This document shows positions 17,186-28,777 of a stretch of 64,000 bases of DNA, piece by piece. Under the pieces are notes generated by a model. That model worked only from the letters and a program-made list of their open reading frames with translations. It made no database searches and was not told the DNA's origin. This DNA comes from Sphingomonas sp. BK235 (GTDB taxonomy: Bacteria; Pseudomonadota; Alphaproteobacteria; Sphingomonadales; Sphingomonadaceae): NCBI RefSeq assembly GCF_004345855.1, contig NZ_SLXN01000001.1, positions 744,001 through 808,000 of the forward strand, written 5' to 3'. A program made the translations under genes and the position numbers. Every line of letters begins with the position of its first letter. Position 1 is the stretch's first letter.

Positions 17186-19915
17186 GTGACGGTGCTGAAC
17201 GTTTCAACTTCGCGGGCGCGTGCCTCGGCGACCTTGCTGGGCTGCACGATGCTGGCCGGCGTGCCGCTCGCCGCCGCGGCGCAGACCCGCCCCGCGCCCG
17301 CCGCGACTCCGGCCGCGCAGGCGCCCGCCGCCGCTGCCGCCGCACCGGCCGCGCCGCAGGCGCCGCGCACGATCACCTCGCTGCGCGTCGAGGGAACGCA
17401 GCGGATCGAGCCCGAGACCGCGCTCAGCTATACCAAGCTGCGCCAGGGCGAGCCGTACACCAACGAGACGCTCGATCAGGCGATCAAGGACCTCTACGCC
17501 AGCGACCTCTTCGCCGACGTGTTCATCGACGGCGCCGCGACCGGCAATATTGTGATCCGCGTGCGCGAGAATCCGATCATCAACCGCGTCATCTTCGAGG
17601 GCAACAAGCGCCTCAAGGAAGACAAGATCGGCAAGGAGGTCCGGCTCAAGCCGCGCCAGATCTTCACCCGCTCGGCGGTGCGCGCCGACGTCGCGCGGAT
17701 CATCGAGCTGTACCGCCGCCAGGGCCGGTTCGCCGCGACGGTGCAGCCCAAGATGGTCAGCCTCGACCAGAACCGCGTCGACGTGATCTTCGAGGTGAGC
17801 GAGGGGCCGAAGTCCAAGGTCCGCCAGATCAACATCATCGGCAACAAGGTGTTCGACGACGGCAAGCTGCGCGCGCAGATGGCCACCAAGGAGGCGCGCT
17901 TCTTCCGCCTGCTGTCCTCGGGCACGTCCTACGACCAGGACCGCCTTGCCTATGACCAGCAGAAGCTGCGCCAATTCTACCTCACCGAGGGCTATGCGGA
18001 CTTCCGGGTCACCTCGGCGGTCGCCGAGCTGACACCCGATCGCAAGGACTTCATCATCACCTATGTGGTGGAGGAGGGCGAGCGCTACAAGTTCAGCGAC
18101 GTCACCGTCGATAGCGACATTCGCGACTTCGACGGCAAGAAGATGGCCGCCACGCTCGCGGTGAAGAAGGGCGATTGGTACAACGCCAAGCTGGTCGAAG
18201 ACACGATCGAGCATCTCAGCGAGACCGCCGGCCTGTTCGGCTATGCCTTCACCGAGGTGCAGCCCGAGTATCAGCGCGACTCCGAAGCGCACACGATGTC
18301 GATCAACTTCCACATCGGCCAGGCGCAGCGCACCTATGTCGAGCGGATCGACATCACCGGCAACACCCAGACGCAGGACAAGGTCGTGCGCCGCGAGGTG
18401 CGTCTCGCCGAGGGCGACGCGTTCAACAGCTTCCAGGTGAAGCGCTCGCAGGACCGCATCAACAGCCTCGGCTATTTTCAGGACAAGTTCGAGATCAAGC
18501 AGACGCCGGGTTCGTCGACCGACCGCGTCGTGCTGGAGGCCAATGTCGAGGAGAAGTCGACCGGCGAGCTCCAGCTCTCGGCCGGTTTCTCGAGCCTCGA
18601 GCGCTTCATCATCCAGGCGAACATCACGCAGAACAACTTCCGCGGCAAGGGGCAGACGCTCCGCGCCGGCGTGAATTACTCCAGCTATTCCAAGTCGATC
18701 GAGCTGGGCTTCACCGAGCCTTACGTGTTCGACAAGAACATCGCGCTGGGCGTCGATCTGTTCCGCCGCGATTACAACAACTTCAACTTCTACGGCAACG
18801 ATCGCCGCACCACCTACAGCCAGGTGTCGACCGGCTTCCAGGTGCGCACCGGTGTGCCGCTGACCGAATATTGGCAGCTCGCCGGCCGCTACACCTTCTC
18901 CTACGACAAGGTCGGGCTCGATCAGAACACCTTCTTCACCAACGGCCAGTGCGACTTCCTCAAGGCGGGTCGCTATCTCTGCGAGGCGCTGGGCAACCGG
19001 CTCACCTCGATGGTCGGCTACTCGCTGATCTACGACAGCCTCAACAGCCGGCTGCGCCCCACGGCGGGTCAGCGCTTCGTGTTCAGCCAGGATTTCGCCG
19101 GGCTGGGCGGCGACGTGAAATATGTCCGCAGCCGCGTCGAAGGGTCGAAGTTCTGGAACATCGGCAGCGGCTTCATCGCCTCGATCGTCGGCGAGGGCGG
19201 CTATATCCGCTCGCTGGAGCGATCGCGCGGGATCGGGGTCGATCGCGTTCGCATCACTGACCGCTTCTATCTGGGCGAGCCGCAGTTCCGCGGCTTCGAC
19301 ATCCGCGGCGTCGGCCCGCGCGTGAAGCGCCAGTATTTCACCACGGACGCCAATGGTGCGCAGGTGCTGATCACCGACCGCGACCAGATCGTCGACGACG
19401 CGCTGGGCGGCACGGCTTATTATCTCGGCCGCTTCGAGATCGAGATCCCGCTCGGCTCGGGCGCGCGCGAGCTGGGGCTGCGTCCGTCGATCTACGCGCA
19501 GGTCGGCAGCCTGTTCAACATCACGCGGCCGGAGCTGACCGCGGTCTTCCCGAAGACGACGGACGCCAACGGCAATACCGTGCTATTGCCGCTGCCGGTC
19601 GTGAACGGTGCGGGCCAACCGCTCTATTATTATACCAATGCCGACGGTCTCAGCGTTTCCACCACCTGCGCCGCCGGCATTCCGGGCGCGAGCGGCGGCT
19701 GTAACGGCGTGGTGCCCAACACCGCGCAGATCGCCTCGCAGCCGTTCGTCGAGACCTTCCTCGGCAATTCGGCGCGGCCGCGTCTGTCGGTCGGCATCGG
19801 GGTGAACTGGAACTCGCCGTTCGGCCCGCTCCGCATCGATCTCGCCAAGGCACTGCTGACCCAGCCCGGCGACGACAAGAAGCTCATCACCTTCAACGTA
19901 GGGACTCAGTTCTGA
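17186..19915 (+). CDS. bamA: Outer membrane protein assembly factor BamA
   Basis: Omp85 insertase for outer-membrane beta-barrels, 909 residues. It has a GTG start and an N-terminal signal segment ending GVPLAAAAQ, then an Ala/Pro-rich linker. Five POTRA domains cover about residues 60-430 (first motif [20 protein letters not shown]). A 16-strand barrel follows, with [12 protein letters not shown] and the conserved [20 protein letters not shown] near the end, terminating in Phe as barrel proteins do. It shares the TGATG stop/start overlap with skp. Confidence 0.97.
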   Translation: MTVLNVSTSRARASATLLGCTMLAGVPLAAAAQTRPAPAATPAAQAPAAAAAAPAAPQAPRTITSLRVEGTQRIEPETALSYTKLRQGEPYTNETLDQAIKDLYASDLFADVFIDGAATGNIVIRVRENPIINRVIFEGNKRLKEDKIGKEVRLKPRQIFTRSAVRADVARIIELYRRQGRFAATVQPKMVSLDQNRVDVIFEVSEGPKSKVRQINIIGNKVFDDGKLRAQMATKEARFFRLLSSGTSYDQDRLAYDQQKLRQFYLTEGYADFRVTSAVAELTPDRKDFIITYVVEEGERYKFSDVTVDSDIRDFDGKKMAATLAVKKGDWYNAKLVEDTIEHLSETAGLFGYAFTEVQPEYQRDSEAHTMSINFHIGQAQRTYVERIDITGNTQTQDKVVRREVRLAEGDAFNSFQVKRSQDRINSLGYFQDKFEIKQTPGSSTDRVVLEANVEEKSTGELQLSAGFSSLERFIIQANITQNNFRGKGQTLRAGVNYSSYSKSIELGFTEPYVFDKNIALGVDLFRRDYNNFNFYGNDRRTTYSQVSTGFQVRTGVPLTEYWQLAGRYTFSYDKVGLDQNTFFTNGQCDFLKAGRYLCEALGNRLTSMVGYSLIYDSLNSRLRPTAGQRFVFSQDFAGLGGDVKYVRSRVEGSKFWNIGSGFIASIVGEGGYIRSLERSRGIGVDRVRITDRFYLGEPQFRGFDIRGVGPRVKRQYFTTDANGAQVLITDRDQIVDDALGGTAYYLGRFEIEIPLGSGARELGLRPSIYAQVGSLFNITRPELTAVFPKTTDANGNTVLLPLPVVNGAGQPLYYYTNADGLSVSTTCAAGIPGASGGCNGVVPNTAQIASQPFVETFLGNSARPRLSVGIGVNWNSPFGPLRIDLAKALLTQPGDDKKLITFNVGTQF

Positions 19916-20577
19916 TGACCACCTTCAAGCACCTCCTGCTCGCCGCCGCGCTCGTCGCGCCGGCCGCGCTCAGCGCCCCCGCCGCGACCGCGCAGGTCGG
20001 CGGCGTCGCCGTCGCCGATCCCGAGGCGGCGGTCGCCAATTCCAAGGCCTGGGCGACCGCGCGCACGCAGATCCAGACGCAGTACAAGGCGCAGCTCGAC
20101 CAGGCGAACACGCGTCGCCAGGCGATCCAGACCGAGCTCCAGCCGCTCGTCGCCGCTTATCAGAAGGCCGCCGCCGCCCCCGGCGCGACCGAGGCCTCGC
20201 TGCGCACCCAGGCGCAGGCGATCCAGACGCGCGAGCAGACCGCCAACGCCGAGCTGCAGCGCCTCACCGCGCCCGCCTCGCGCGCGCAGTCCTACGCGAT
20301 CGAGCAGATCTCGGCCAAGCTGCAGGACGCGGTGAGCGCCGCGGCGCGCGCCAAGAACGTCAGCCTGCTGCTGCGCCCGAACGCGGCGCTGTTCGCCAAC
20401 CCGACCGCGGACATCACCTCGGCGATCACCGCCGAGCTCGACCGCACCGTGCCGACCGTCGGCATCACCCCGCCGGCCAACTGGCAGCCGGGCCAGCAGG
20501 ACGGCGGCGCTCCCGCCGCGGCGCCGGCCGCCACGCCCGCGCCCGCGACCAGCAATCGCGCGCCGACCGGCCGATGA
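19915..20577 (+). CDS. skp: OmpH/Skp family periplasmic chaperone
   Basis: Holds unfolded outer-membrane proteins in the periplasm. 220 residues with a signal peptide ([21 protein letters not shown]). A long helical, Gln/Ala-rich central part (about residues 55-145) corresponds to the coiled-coil tentacles. The C-terminal 35 residues are Ala/Pro-rich and low in complexity. The ATG overlaps the bamA stop by one base. It is followed by fabZ with a four-base overlap. lpxD, which usually lies here in other proteobacteria, is absent. Confidence 0.9.
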   Translation: MTTFKHLLLAAALVAPAALSAPAATAQVGGVAVADPEAAVANSKAWATARTQIQTQYKAQLDQANTRRQAIQTELQPLVAAYQKAAAAPGATEASLRTQAQAIQTREQTANAELQRLTAPASRAQSYAIEQISAKLQDAVSAAARAKNVSLLLRPNAALFANPTADITSAITAELDRTVPTVGITPPANWQPGQQDGGAPAAAPAATPAPATSNRAPTGR

Positions 20578-21086
20578 GCGACGCCCCGCTCGGTCAGTCG
20601 CCCGGCGGGGCGGACGGTGAGTCGGGCGGGCCGATCGGCCCGCTCGACGTCACCCGCGTGATGGCGCTGCTGCCGCATCGCTACCCGATGCTGCTCGTCG
20701 ATCGCGTCGAGACGCTGGTGCGCGACCGCTCGATCCGCGCCACCAAGGCGGTGTCGATCAACGAGAGCTTCTTCCAGGGGCATTTCCCCGGCCGCCCGAT
20801 CATGCCGGGCGTGCTGATCGTCGAGGCGCTGGCGCAGGCCGCCGGCGTGCTCGCGGTCGAGAGCCTCGGCCTCGCCGGCTCGGGCAAGCTGGTGTATTTC
20901 ATGGCGATCGAGGGCGCGAAGTTCCGCAAGCCGGTGGAGCCCGGCGTGCTGCTCTCGCTCGAGGTGGAGTTCGTCCAGAAGCGGTCGTCCGTGTGCAAGT
21001 TCGCCGGCGTCGCGAAGATCGACGGCGCGGTCGCCGCCGAGGCGAACTTCACCGCGATGATCGCCGACCCGCCCGCCGCGGCGTAG
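20574..21086 (+). CDS. fabZ: (3R)-hydroxyacyl-ACP dehydratase FabZ
   Basis: Dehydrates beta-hydroxyacyl-ACP in fatty-acid synthesis; hot-dog fold. 170 residues, of which the first 25 are an extra Gly-rich extension. [14 protein letters not shown] opens the domain. The catalytic pair is His70 in [11 protein letters not shown] and Glu84 in VEALAQ, at the canonical 14-residue spacing. The start ATG overlaps the skp stop (ATGA). It ends the long run that started at pyrH. Confidence 0.96.
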   Translation: MSDAPLGQSPGGADGESGGPIGPLDVTRVMALLPHRYPMLLVDRVETLVRDRSIRATKAVSINESFFQGHFPGRPIMPGVLIVEALAQAAGVLAVESLGLAGSGKLVYFMAIEGAKFRKPVEPGVLLSLEVEFVQKRSSVCKFAGVAKIDGAVAAEANFTAMIADPPAAA

Positions 21087-21103
21087 CACCACTCCACCGC
21101 ACT

Positions 21104-21130
21104 TTGACTTTGCCGAGCGCGCGCTGTAGG
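21104..21130 (+). promoter_or_regulatory. Possible rpmE promoter
   Basis: TTGACT at 21104-21109 resembles a -35 box, with a weak TGTAGG at 21125-21130 as the -10, about 55 bases before the rpmE start. The spacing (15 bases) is short, so this is tentative. Confidence 0.3.
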
Positions 21131-21184
21131 GCGCGCGGCTTGCTGTCCCAGGCTGGTCGGAACCAGCCGCTCAGGAGCGTGACC

Positions 21185-21415
21185 GTGAAGAACGATACCC
21201 ACCCCGACTATCACATGATCAAGGTGCAGATGACCGACGGCACCGTCTACGAGACTCGCTCCACCTGGGGCAAGGAAGGCGACGTGATGACGCTCGAGAT
21301 CGATCCGCTCGCGCATCCGGCCTGGACCGGCGGCAAGGGTCAGATGCTCGACCAGGGTGGCCAGGTCGCGCGCTTCAACAAGCGCTTCGGCGGCGGGCTC
21401 ACGCTGCGTAAGTAA
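21185..21415 (+). CDS. rpmE: 50S ribosomal protein L31
   Basis: Large-subunit protein of 76 residues: [10 protein letters not shown], then [15 protein letters not shown] and HPAWTGG, and RFNKRFG near the C-terminus. It lacks the four zinc cysteines, so it is a zinc-independent (C-minus) L31. It starts at the GTG at 21185, set by AGGAG at 21173-21177 seven bases away; a GTG at 21179 is too close to that site. Confidence 0.95.
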   Translation: MKNDTHPDYHMIKVQMTDGTVYETRSTWGKEGDVMTLEIDPLAHPAWTGGKGQMLDQGGQVARFNKRFGGGLTLRK

Positions 21416-21451
21416 ACCTGTTGTTAGGCATGGCGGCGTAGCATCGCCGCC

Positions 21452-21775
21452 ATGTTCGCTGCCGAATATGCCCCCGCCGAGCGCCCCGTCCGACGCGGAC
21501 GCCGCGCCCCCGTCGCCGTCTCGGCACCGGTCGAGCAGAGCGGCATGGCGCGCACCCTGTGCAAGGTCATGGACCTCTCGCTGCACGGCTGTCGGCTGCT
21601 GACCTTCTCCGCCATGGCGCGCGACGAGTCGATCTGGCTCACCATACCGGGGCTGGGCGTGGTCGCGGCGATCGTCGTCTGGGCCGACGATCTGGTGGCG
21701 GGCTGCCAGTTCCTCTCGCCGCTGACCGACGAGACGTTCGAGTCGCTGGTGACGCGCTACGGCCTGCCGCACTGA
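21452..21775 (+). CDS. PilZ domain protein
   Basis: A 107-residue protein that is almost entirely one PilZ domain, the c-di-GMP-binding fold. The N-terminal Arg-rich stretch (ERPVRRGRRAP) supplies the RxxxR half of the site. The second half is the DLSLHGCRL motif (D-x-S-x-x-G) at about residues 41-49. A single small domain of this type may act as an adaptor; the partner is unknown. It stands 36 bases after rpmE and is followed by a REP. Confidence 0.82.
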   Translation: MFAAEYAPAERPVRRGRRAPVAVSAPVEQSGMARTLCKVMDLSLHGCRLLTFSAMARDESIWLTIPGLGVVAAIVVWADDLVAGCQFLSPLTDETFESLVTRYGLPH

Positions 21776-21830
21776 GGAGCGAGGCGTGAGCGGGCGGCGG
21801 CGATGGCCCGCGAAAGCGTCTTCCTACCTA

Positions 21831-21929
21831 GCGTCATCCTGAACTCGTTTCAGGATTCACGCTCCTGCCTACGCCTACCGCCGCTGAGTGCGCGGCACGG
21901 TGAATCCTGAAACGAGTTCAGGATGACGC
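21831..21929. repeat. REP with perfect 30-bp inverted arms
   Basis: Arms at 21831-21860 and 21900-21929 are exact reverse complements over 30 bases, starting GCGTCATCCTGAACTCG, around a 39-base centre containing CGCGGCACGG. It lies between the convergent PilZ and NfeD genes and may also stop transcription from both sides. Confidence 0.85.
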
Positions 21930-21972
21930 CGGTTTCGGGGGCACCTCCTCCGCAACACCGCGGGCGACGCCC

Positions 21973-22418
21973 TCACGCTTCCTCCACGCTGACCACGCCG
22001 TCGCGCACCGCGACGATGCGCACGCGCGCGTTCGCGGGCAGGTCAGGGCCGCGCGCGGGCCAGCTCCCATCACCCACGGCGACGCGGCCGCGGCCGTCGA
22101 CGATCGCGCTCTCCAGCCGCGTCACCTCGCCGACGAGTCGGGCGGCGCGGTCGTTGAGGCGTTCGTCCCCGCCGCCGACCGGATAGTCGCGGTACCAACG
22201 CCGCCCCACGATCACCGCCACCGCGCTCCAGAGCGCGAAGCAGACCAACTGCGCCGCGAGCGGCAGCGGTGCCAGCGCGTAGCTGATCGCCGCGGTCACC
22301 GCCGCCGCGAGCGCGAGGAAGACGAGGAACACGCCCGGCACCGCCAGCTCCGCGATGCCGAGCAGCAGCGCCGCCGCGAGCCACGCCGCGCCGGGGTCGC
22401 CCAGCCAGTCCCAGCCCA

Positions 22419-22419
<1 letters not shown>
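21973..22419 (-). CDS. NfeD-family membrane protein
   Basis: 148 residues with three to four membrane segments (about residues 12-80: GIAELAVPGVFLVFLALAAA and following), then a small C-terminal OB-fold domain (LVGEVTRLESAIVDGRGRV onward) typical of NfeD partners of SPFH proteins. The ATG overlaps the stop of the SPFH gene by one base (TGATG), so they are co-translated. NfeD proteins are thought to assist stomatin-like proteins in the membrane. Confidence 0.88.
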
Positions 22420-24970
<2,551 letters not shown>

Positions 24971-26125
24971 GTGACTCCTGCGGCGCGCACCCAGGCGGCG
25001 ATCGAGCTGCTCGACTCGATCGTCGCCGCGGCGGAACAGGGCGGCGCGGCGGCGGACACGCTGATCGCGCGCTATTTCGCGACGCGCCGCTACGCCGGCT
25101 CGAAGGACCGCCGCGCGGTGCGCGAGCTGGTCTATGCCGCGATCCGCGCGCTCGGCGAGCGGCCGGCGAGCGGCCGCGCCGCGCTGGTCGCGCTCGCTCG
25201 ACAGGACGCGGCGCTCGCCGCTACCTTCGACGGCTCGCCGCACGGCCCGGCGCCGATCGGCGACGAGCCCGCGGCCACGCCGGGCGTGCTGCCGCACTGG
25301 CTGGCGGAGCGGCTCGCGGTATCCGGACTCGGCAACGAGGAGCAGGGCGCGCTGGTAGAGCGCGCGCCGCTCGACGTGCGCGTCAACCGGTTGCTCGGAG
25401 AGGCGCCCGCGATTGACGGCGCCGAGCCGATCTCCGGCCTCCCCGACGCGCTGCGGCTACCCGCGGGTACGGACCTCGCGCCGCTCGCCGGGCTGGTCGA
25501 GGCGCAGGACGCCGGCAGCCAGGCGGTGACGCTCGCCGCCGGCGCCGCGCCGGGCATGACGGTGCTGGACCTCTGCGCCGGGGCAGGGGGCAAGAGCCTC
25601 GCGCTCGCCGCCGCGATGGCGAACCAGGGGCGGATCATCGCCAGCGACGTCGACCGCGCGCGGCTGGCCCGGCTCGCCCCGCGGGCGGACAAAGCGGGGG
25701 CGACGATCATCGAGACTCGCCTGCTCGACGGTGGCCGCGAGGCCGCCGCGCTCGCCGACATCAGCGCCGACATCGTGTTCGTCGACGCGCCCTGCTCAGG
25801 CAGCGGCACGTGGCGGCGCAATCCCGAGGCGCGCTGGCGACTCACGCCCGATCGGCTCGAGCGCTACGCCGCGATGCAACGCCACGTGCTCGCGCTCGGC
25901 GCGCCGGCGGTGCGCCCCGGCGGCGCGCTGGTGTTCGTCACCTGCTCGCTGCTCGACGCCGAGGGGGCGGACCAGATCGAGCGCTTCCTCGCCGATCATC
26001 CCGGCTGGCACGCCGAGCCGCTCGCGCTGCCGTTCGGGCGCGCGCGCGGGCAAGGCGTCCGTCTCACCCCAGCGCACGACGGCACCGACGGTTTTTTCGT
26101 CGCGCGGCTGCGGGCGCCATGCTAG
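24971..26125 (+). CDS. rsmB: 16S rRNA (cytosine-967) C5-methyltransferase (RsmB family)
   Basis: SAM-dependent rRNA methyltransferase, 384 residues. The N-terminal NusB-like RNA-binding part (residues 1-140) is shorter than in E. coli. The catalytic domain has VLDLCAGAGGKSLALAA (SAM site), VDAPCSGSGTWRRNPEARW with the releasing Cys, and FVTCSLLDAEG with the nucleophilic Cys. It starts with the GTG right after the guaB stop. RsmB versus another member of the RsmB/RsmF group is a family-level choice. Confidence 0.88.
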   Translation: MTPAARTQAAIELLDSIVAAAEQGGAAADTLIARYFATRRYAGSKDRRAVRELVYAAIRALGERPASGRAALVALARQDAALAATFDGSPHGPAPIGDEPAATPGVLPHWLAERLAVSGLGNEEQGALVERAPLDVRVNRLLGEAPAIDGAEPISGLPDALRLPAGTDLAPLAGLVEAQDAGSQAVTLAAGAAPGMTVLDLCAGAGGKSLALAAAMANQGRIIASDVDRARLARLAPRADKAGATIIETRLLDGGREAAALADISADIVFVDAPCSGSGTWRRNPEARWRLTPDRLERYAAMQRHVLALGAPAVRPGGALVFVTCSLLDAEGADQIERFLADHPGWHAEPLALPFGRARGQGVRLTPAHDGTDGFFVARLRAPC

Positions 26126-26158
26126 GCGCTGGCGATCGTGTCGAAGCTGGAGCCGTTC

Positions 26159-26680
26159 ATGCGTTTCACCTCGGTCGCCACTGCGGCGGCGCTGGCGCTG
26201 GTGTCGATCTCGACCTCGCTGCACGGCCAGCGCCCGGACGACCAGATCGACGCGCGCAGCATGGCGCTGCTCCAGCAGGGCAAAGCGGCGCGCGCCGCGG
26301 GCAATATCGACGGCGCGACCGATCTGTTCGAGAGCGCGGTGGCGGTCGATCCGCGCAACCGACAGGCCTTCATCGCGCTCGCGCAGGTGGCGGAAGCGCG
26401 CCAGCTGCCGGGCAAGGCGATCCGGCTCTATCGCGAGGCGCTGCTGCTCGAGCCGAACGACATCGCCGCGCTGACCGGACAGGGCGAGGCGATGGTGGCC
26501 AAGGGTGCGGTGGAGCGCGCCAAGCAGAATCTCGCCCGGGTGCGCAGCTTGTGCCAGGGCCAGTGCACCCAGGCGACCGAGCTCGCCGCGGTGATCGCCA
26601 AGGGCCCGCCGGTCACCACCGCGCAGGTCAGCGCGCCCAGCACCGTGCCGCCCGCGGCGCCGCCGTCGTCGCGCGACTGA
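26159..26680 (+). CDS. Secreted TPR protein
   Basis: About 173 residues: a signal peptide ([18 protein letters not shown]), then two to three tetratricopeptide repeats (residues about 35-130, e.g. [21 protein letters not shown] and [19 protein letters not shown]), and a Pro/Ala tail. Two Cys residues (LCQGQC) may form a disulfide. The function is unknown; it may be a periplasmic scaffold. The ATG at 26159 was chosen with GGAG upstream. It precedes the ccm genes by 88 bases. Confidence 0.7.
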   Translation: MRFTSVATAAALALVSISTSLHGQRPDDQIDARSMALLQQGKAARAAGNIDGATDLFESAVAVDPRNRQAFIALAQVAEARQLPGKAIRLYREALLLEPNDIAALTGQGEAMVAKGAVERAKQNLARVRSLCQGQCTQATELAAVIAKGPPVTTAQVSAPSTVPPAAPPSSRD

Positions 26681-26768
26681 GCCGCTCGCCTCGCCGGGTA
26701 AGAGCCGCTAAGCTGCTGCATCGCCTAGCTGTTCCTCCCGCCTGATCCGATCGAGACGCACCACACTC

Positions 26769-27494
26769 TTGCCGACGCTCCACGCCCTCGCCAACCCCGC
26801 CCGTTTCCTGCGGATCGCGCGCCCGCTCACGCCCTGGCTGTGGTGGCTGGGGGTGGCGCTGGTGGCGTTCGGCAGCTGGGCCGGGCTGACCCAGACCCCG
26901 CCCGACTATCTCCAGGGCGAGACGGTGCGGATCCTCTACGTCCACGTGCCGTCCGCCTGGCTCGGCATGGGCGGGTGGAGCGCGATCGCGATCGCGAGCA
27001 CCGCCTTTCTGGTATGGCGGCACCCGCTCGCCGAGGTCGCCGCGCGCGCCGTCGCGGTGCCCGGCGCGACCTTCGCCGCATTGTGCCTCGTCACCGGTGC
27101 GATCTGGGGGCGCCCGACCTGGGGAACGTGGTGGCAGTGGGACGGGCGGCTGACCTCGATGCTGCTGCTGTTCTTCGTCTATCTCGGCTTCATCGCGCTC
27201 TCCAACGCCAACCGCGAGCGCGGCGGCGATGGGCGCGTCCCCGCGATCTACGGCATCGCCGGCACCGTGCTGCTGCCGATCATCCGCTATTCGGTGGTGT
27301 GGTGGAACACGCTGCATCAGGGGCCGAGCATCGGGCTGACCTCGTCGACGATCGACCGCTCGTTGCTGTGGCCGCTGCCGATCATGCTAGTCGGCTTTTC
27401 CTGCCTGTTCGGCGCCATCGTGCTGATGCGGATGCGCGCGATCCTCGCCGCGGCCAAGGCCGAGGCGCGGCTGCGGCGGAAGGCGCTGGCGTGA
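26769..27494 (+). CDS. ccmC: Haem exporter/handling protein CcmC
   Basis: Inner-membrane protein of cytochrome c maturation system I that loads haem onto CcmE. 241 residues, six membrane helices. The tryptophan-rich periplasmic WWD-type motif WGRPTWGTWWQWD is at residues 113-125. The two haem-ligand histidines are His59 (YVHVPSAW) and His183 (TLHQG). The best start is a TTG at 26769; no ATG or GTG fits better. It overlaps ccmD by four bases. Confidence 0.94.
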   Translation: MPTLHALANPARFLRIARPLTPWLWWLGVALVAFGSWAGLTQTPPDYLQGETVRILYVHVPSAWLGMGGWSAIAIASTAFLVWRHPLAEVAARAVAVPGATFAALCLVTGAIWGRPTWGTWWQWDGRLTSMLLLFFVYLGFIALSNANRERGGDGRVPAIYGIAGTVLLPIIRYSVVWWNTLHQGPSIGLTSSTIDRSLLWPLPIMLVGFSCLFGAIVLMRMRAILAAAKAEARLRRKALA

Positions 27495-27595
27495 ACCCCT
27501 GGCTGTTCGTCACCGCGGCCTATGCTCTGGTCCTCGGCGCGGGCGCGCTGGTCGGCTGGCTGAGCTATCGCGCGATGCGGAAGCACGAGAAGTGA
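27491..27595 (+). CDS. ccmD: Haem exporter protein CcmD
   Basis: Tiny 34-residue single-span protein that stabilises the CcmC-CcmE haem complex. It starts at a GTG overlapping the ccmC stop and ends in a GTGA overlap with ccmE. One helix (LFVTAAYALVLGAGALVGWL) is followed by a basic YRAMRKHEK tail, the usual CcmD pattern. The call rests on length, topology and position between ccmC and ccmE. Confidence 0.88.
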   Translation: MNPWLFVTAAYALVLGAGALVGWLSYRAMRKHEK

Positions 27596-28029
27596 CGCCC
27601 AAGTCGCAGCGGATGACGCTGGTGGTGCTCGGCCTCGTCGCGCTCGCCGCGGCGGCGCTGCTGGCGCTGTCGGGGCTGCGCAGCCAGGCCGCCTTCTTCT
27701 ACGCGCCGAGCGACGTGCGCGGTGCGCTGCCGTCGCCGGAGAAAGCGGTACGGCTCGGCGGGATGGTCGCGCCCGGCTCGATCAGCCGCGCGCGGGACGG
27801 CGTGTCGATCGCCTTCACCGTCACCGACGGGCAGGCGACCACGCCGGTCCGCTTCAGCGGCATCGCGCCCGACCTGTTCCGCGAGGGCTCGGGCGTGGTG
27901 GCCGAGGGGCATTTCAACCCCGACGGCTCGTTCAGCGCGACCAACCTGCTCGCCAAGCACGACGAGAAATACATGCCGCCGCAGATGGCGGGCAAGATGC
28001 ACGAGACCCGCACGCTGGAAGCGCAGTGA
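27592..28029 (+). CDS. ccmE: Cytochrome c-type biogenesis haem chaperone CcmE
   Basis: Periplasmic haem chaperone anchored by one N-terminal helix. 145 residues. OB fold with the covalent haem-binding His123 and Tyr127 in LLAKHDEKYMPP. VRLGGMVAPGSI and FTVTDG are family blocks. GTG start overlapping ccmD. The gene after it is not ccmF, as would be usual, but a TPR protein. Confidence 0.95.
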   Translation: MTPKSQRMTLVVLGLVALAAAALLALSGLRSQAAFFYAPSDVRGALPSPEKAVRLGGMVAPGSISRARDGVSIAFTVTDGQATTPVRFSGIAPDLFREGSGVVAEGHFNPDGSFSATNLLAKHDEKYMPPQMAGKMHETRTLEAQ

Positions 28030-28661
28030 TGGGCTTCGTCGCGCTGCTGCTGCTGGGGGGTGGAGCGCTCGCCGCGCTGGTGCTGCTGCGCGCCGATCGG
28101 GCGTTATGGACCTTGCTCGCCGCGGCACTGTGCCTCGGCGGGGCGGGCTATGCGTGGCAGGGCGCGCCCGGCCTGGCCGCCGCCCCGGCGCGCGCGCGCG
28201 CGGAGATGACCCCGATCGAGCCCGAGGAGATCGCGCTGCGCGACAGCCTGCTGGGGCGCTACACCGCGGACACCGCCTATCTGGTCGCGGCGGATGCGAT
28301 GACCCGCAGTGGCAATGACAGCGCGGCGGCGCGCGTGGTGCTCGGCGGGCTGTCGAAGATGCCGCGCAGTTTCATTCTCTGGACCTGGGCGGGGGTGACG
28401 CTCGCCGCCGACGCGGACGACCAGCTCTCGCCCCCCGCGCTGCTCGCCTTCCGACAGGCGACGCGGCTCGCGCCGGATCATCCCGCACCGGCTTATTATC
28501 TGGGCATGACCTATCTAAAGGCAGGCCAATTGCCACAGGCGCGCGCCTGCTGGGTCCGAGCAATCCGGTTGTCCGCGCCCGGTACCGACTATCGCCGCGA
28601 GCTGGTGCGGCGGCTGCTGGTGCTCGATCGCTTCATCGCGGCGAGCGGCGCGGCGCGATAG
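28029..28661 (+). CDS. TPR membrane protein resembling the C-terminal part of CcmI/CycH
   Basis: About 210 residues with two N-terminal membrane segments (residues 3-20 and 26-43) and a periplasmic TPR part. The strongest stretch is FRQATRLAPDHPAPAYYLGMTYLKAGQLPQA, close to the repeats in apocytochrome c chaperone CcmI/CycH. The ATG overlaps the ccmE stop by one base, so it belongs to the ccm unit. A CcmI-like role is inferred from repeats and position. The usual ccmF, ccmG and ccmH are not between ccmE and this gene. Confidence 0.65.
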   Translation: MGFVALLLLGGGALAALVLLRADRALWTLLAAALCLGGAGYAWQGAPGLAAAPARARAEMTPIEPEEIALRDSLLGRYTADTAYLVAADAMTRSGNDSAAARVVLGGLSKMPRSFILWTWAGVTLAADADDQLSPPALLAFRQATRLAPDHPAPAYYLGMTYLKAGQLPQARACWVRAIRLSAPGTDYRRELVRRLLVLDRFIAASGAAR

Positions 28662-28691
28662 CGTGTGATCCAGATGGCGTGAACCAGCGGG

Positions 28692-28715
28692 GTGCTCCTG
28701 CGGACGCAGGAGCAC
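28692..28715. terminator. Perfect hairpin between convergent ccm and glycan operons
   Basis: GTGCTCCTGC (28692-28701) and its exact complement (28706-28715) enclose a GGAC tetraloop. GAACC and GGTTC just outside extend the pairing after a short internal loop. No T-run is present, but its position between two convergent units fits a bidirectional terminator. Confidence 0.7.
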
Positions 28716-28777
28716 GGTTCAACCGGGGCCAATCAGACTCTAACGGGGCATCGTAGCGGCCTGGCTCCCGCCAAGCC

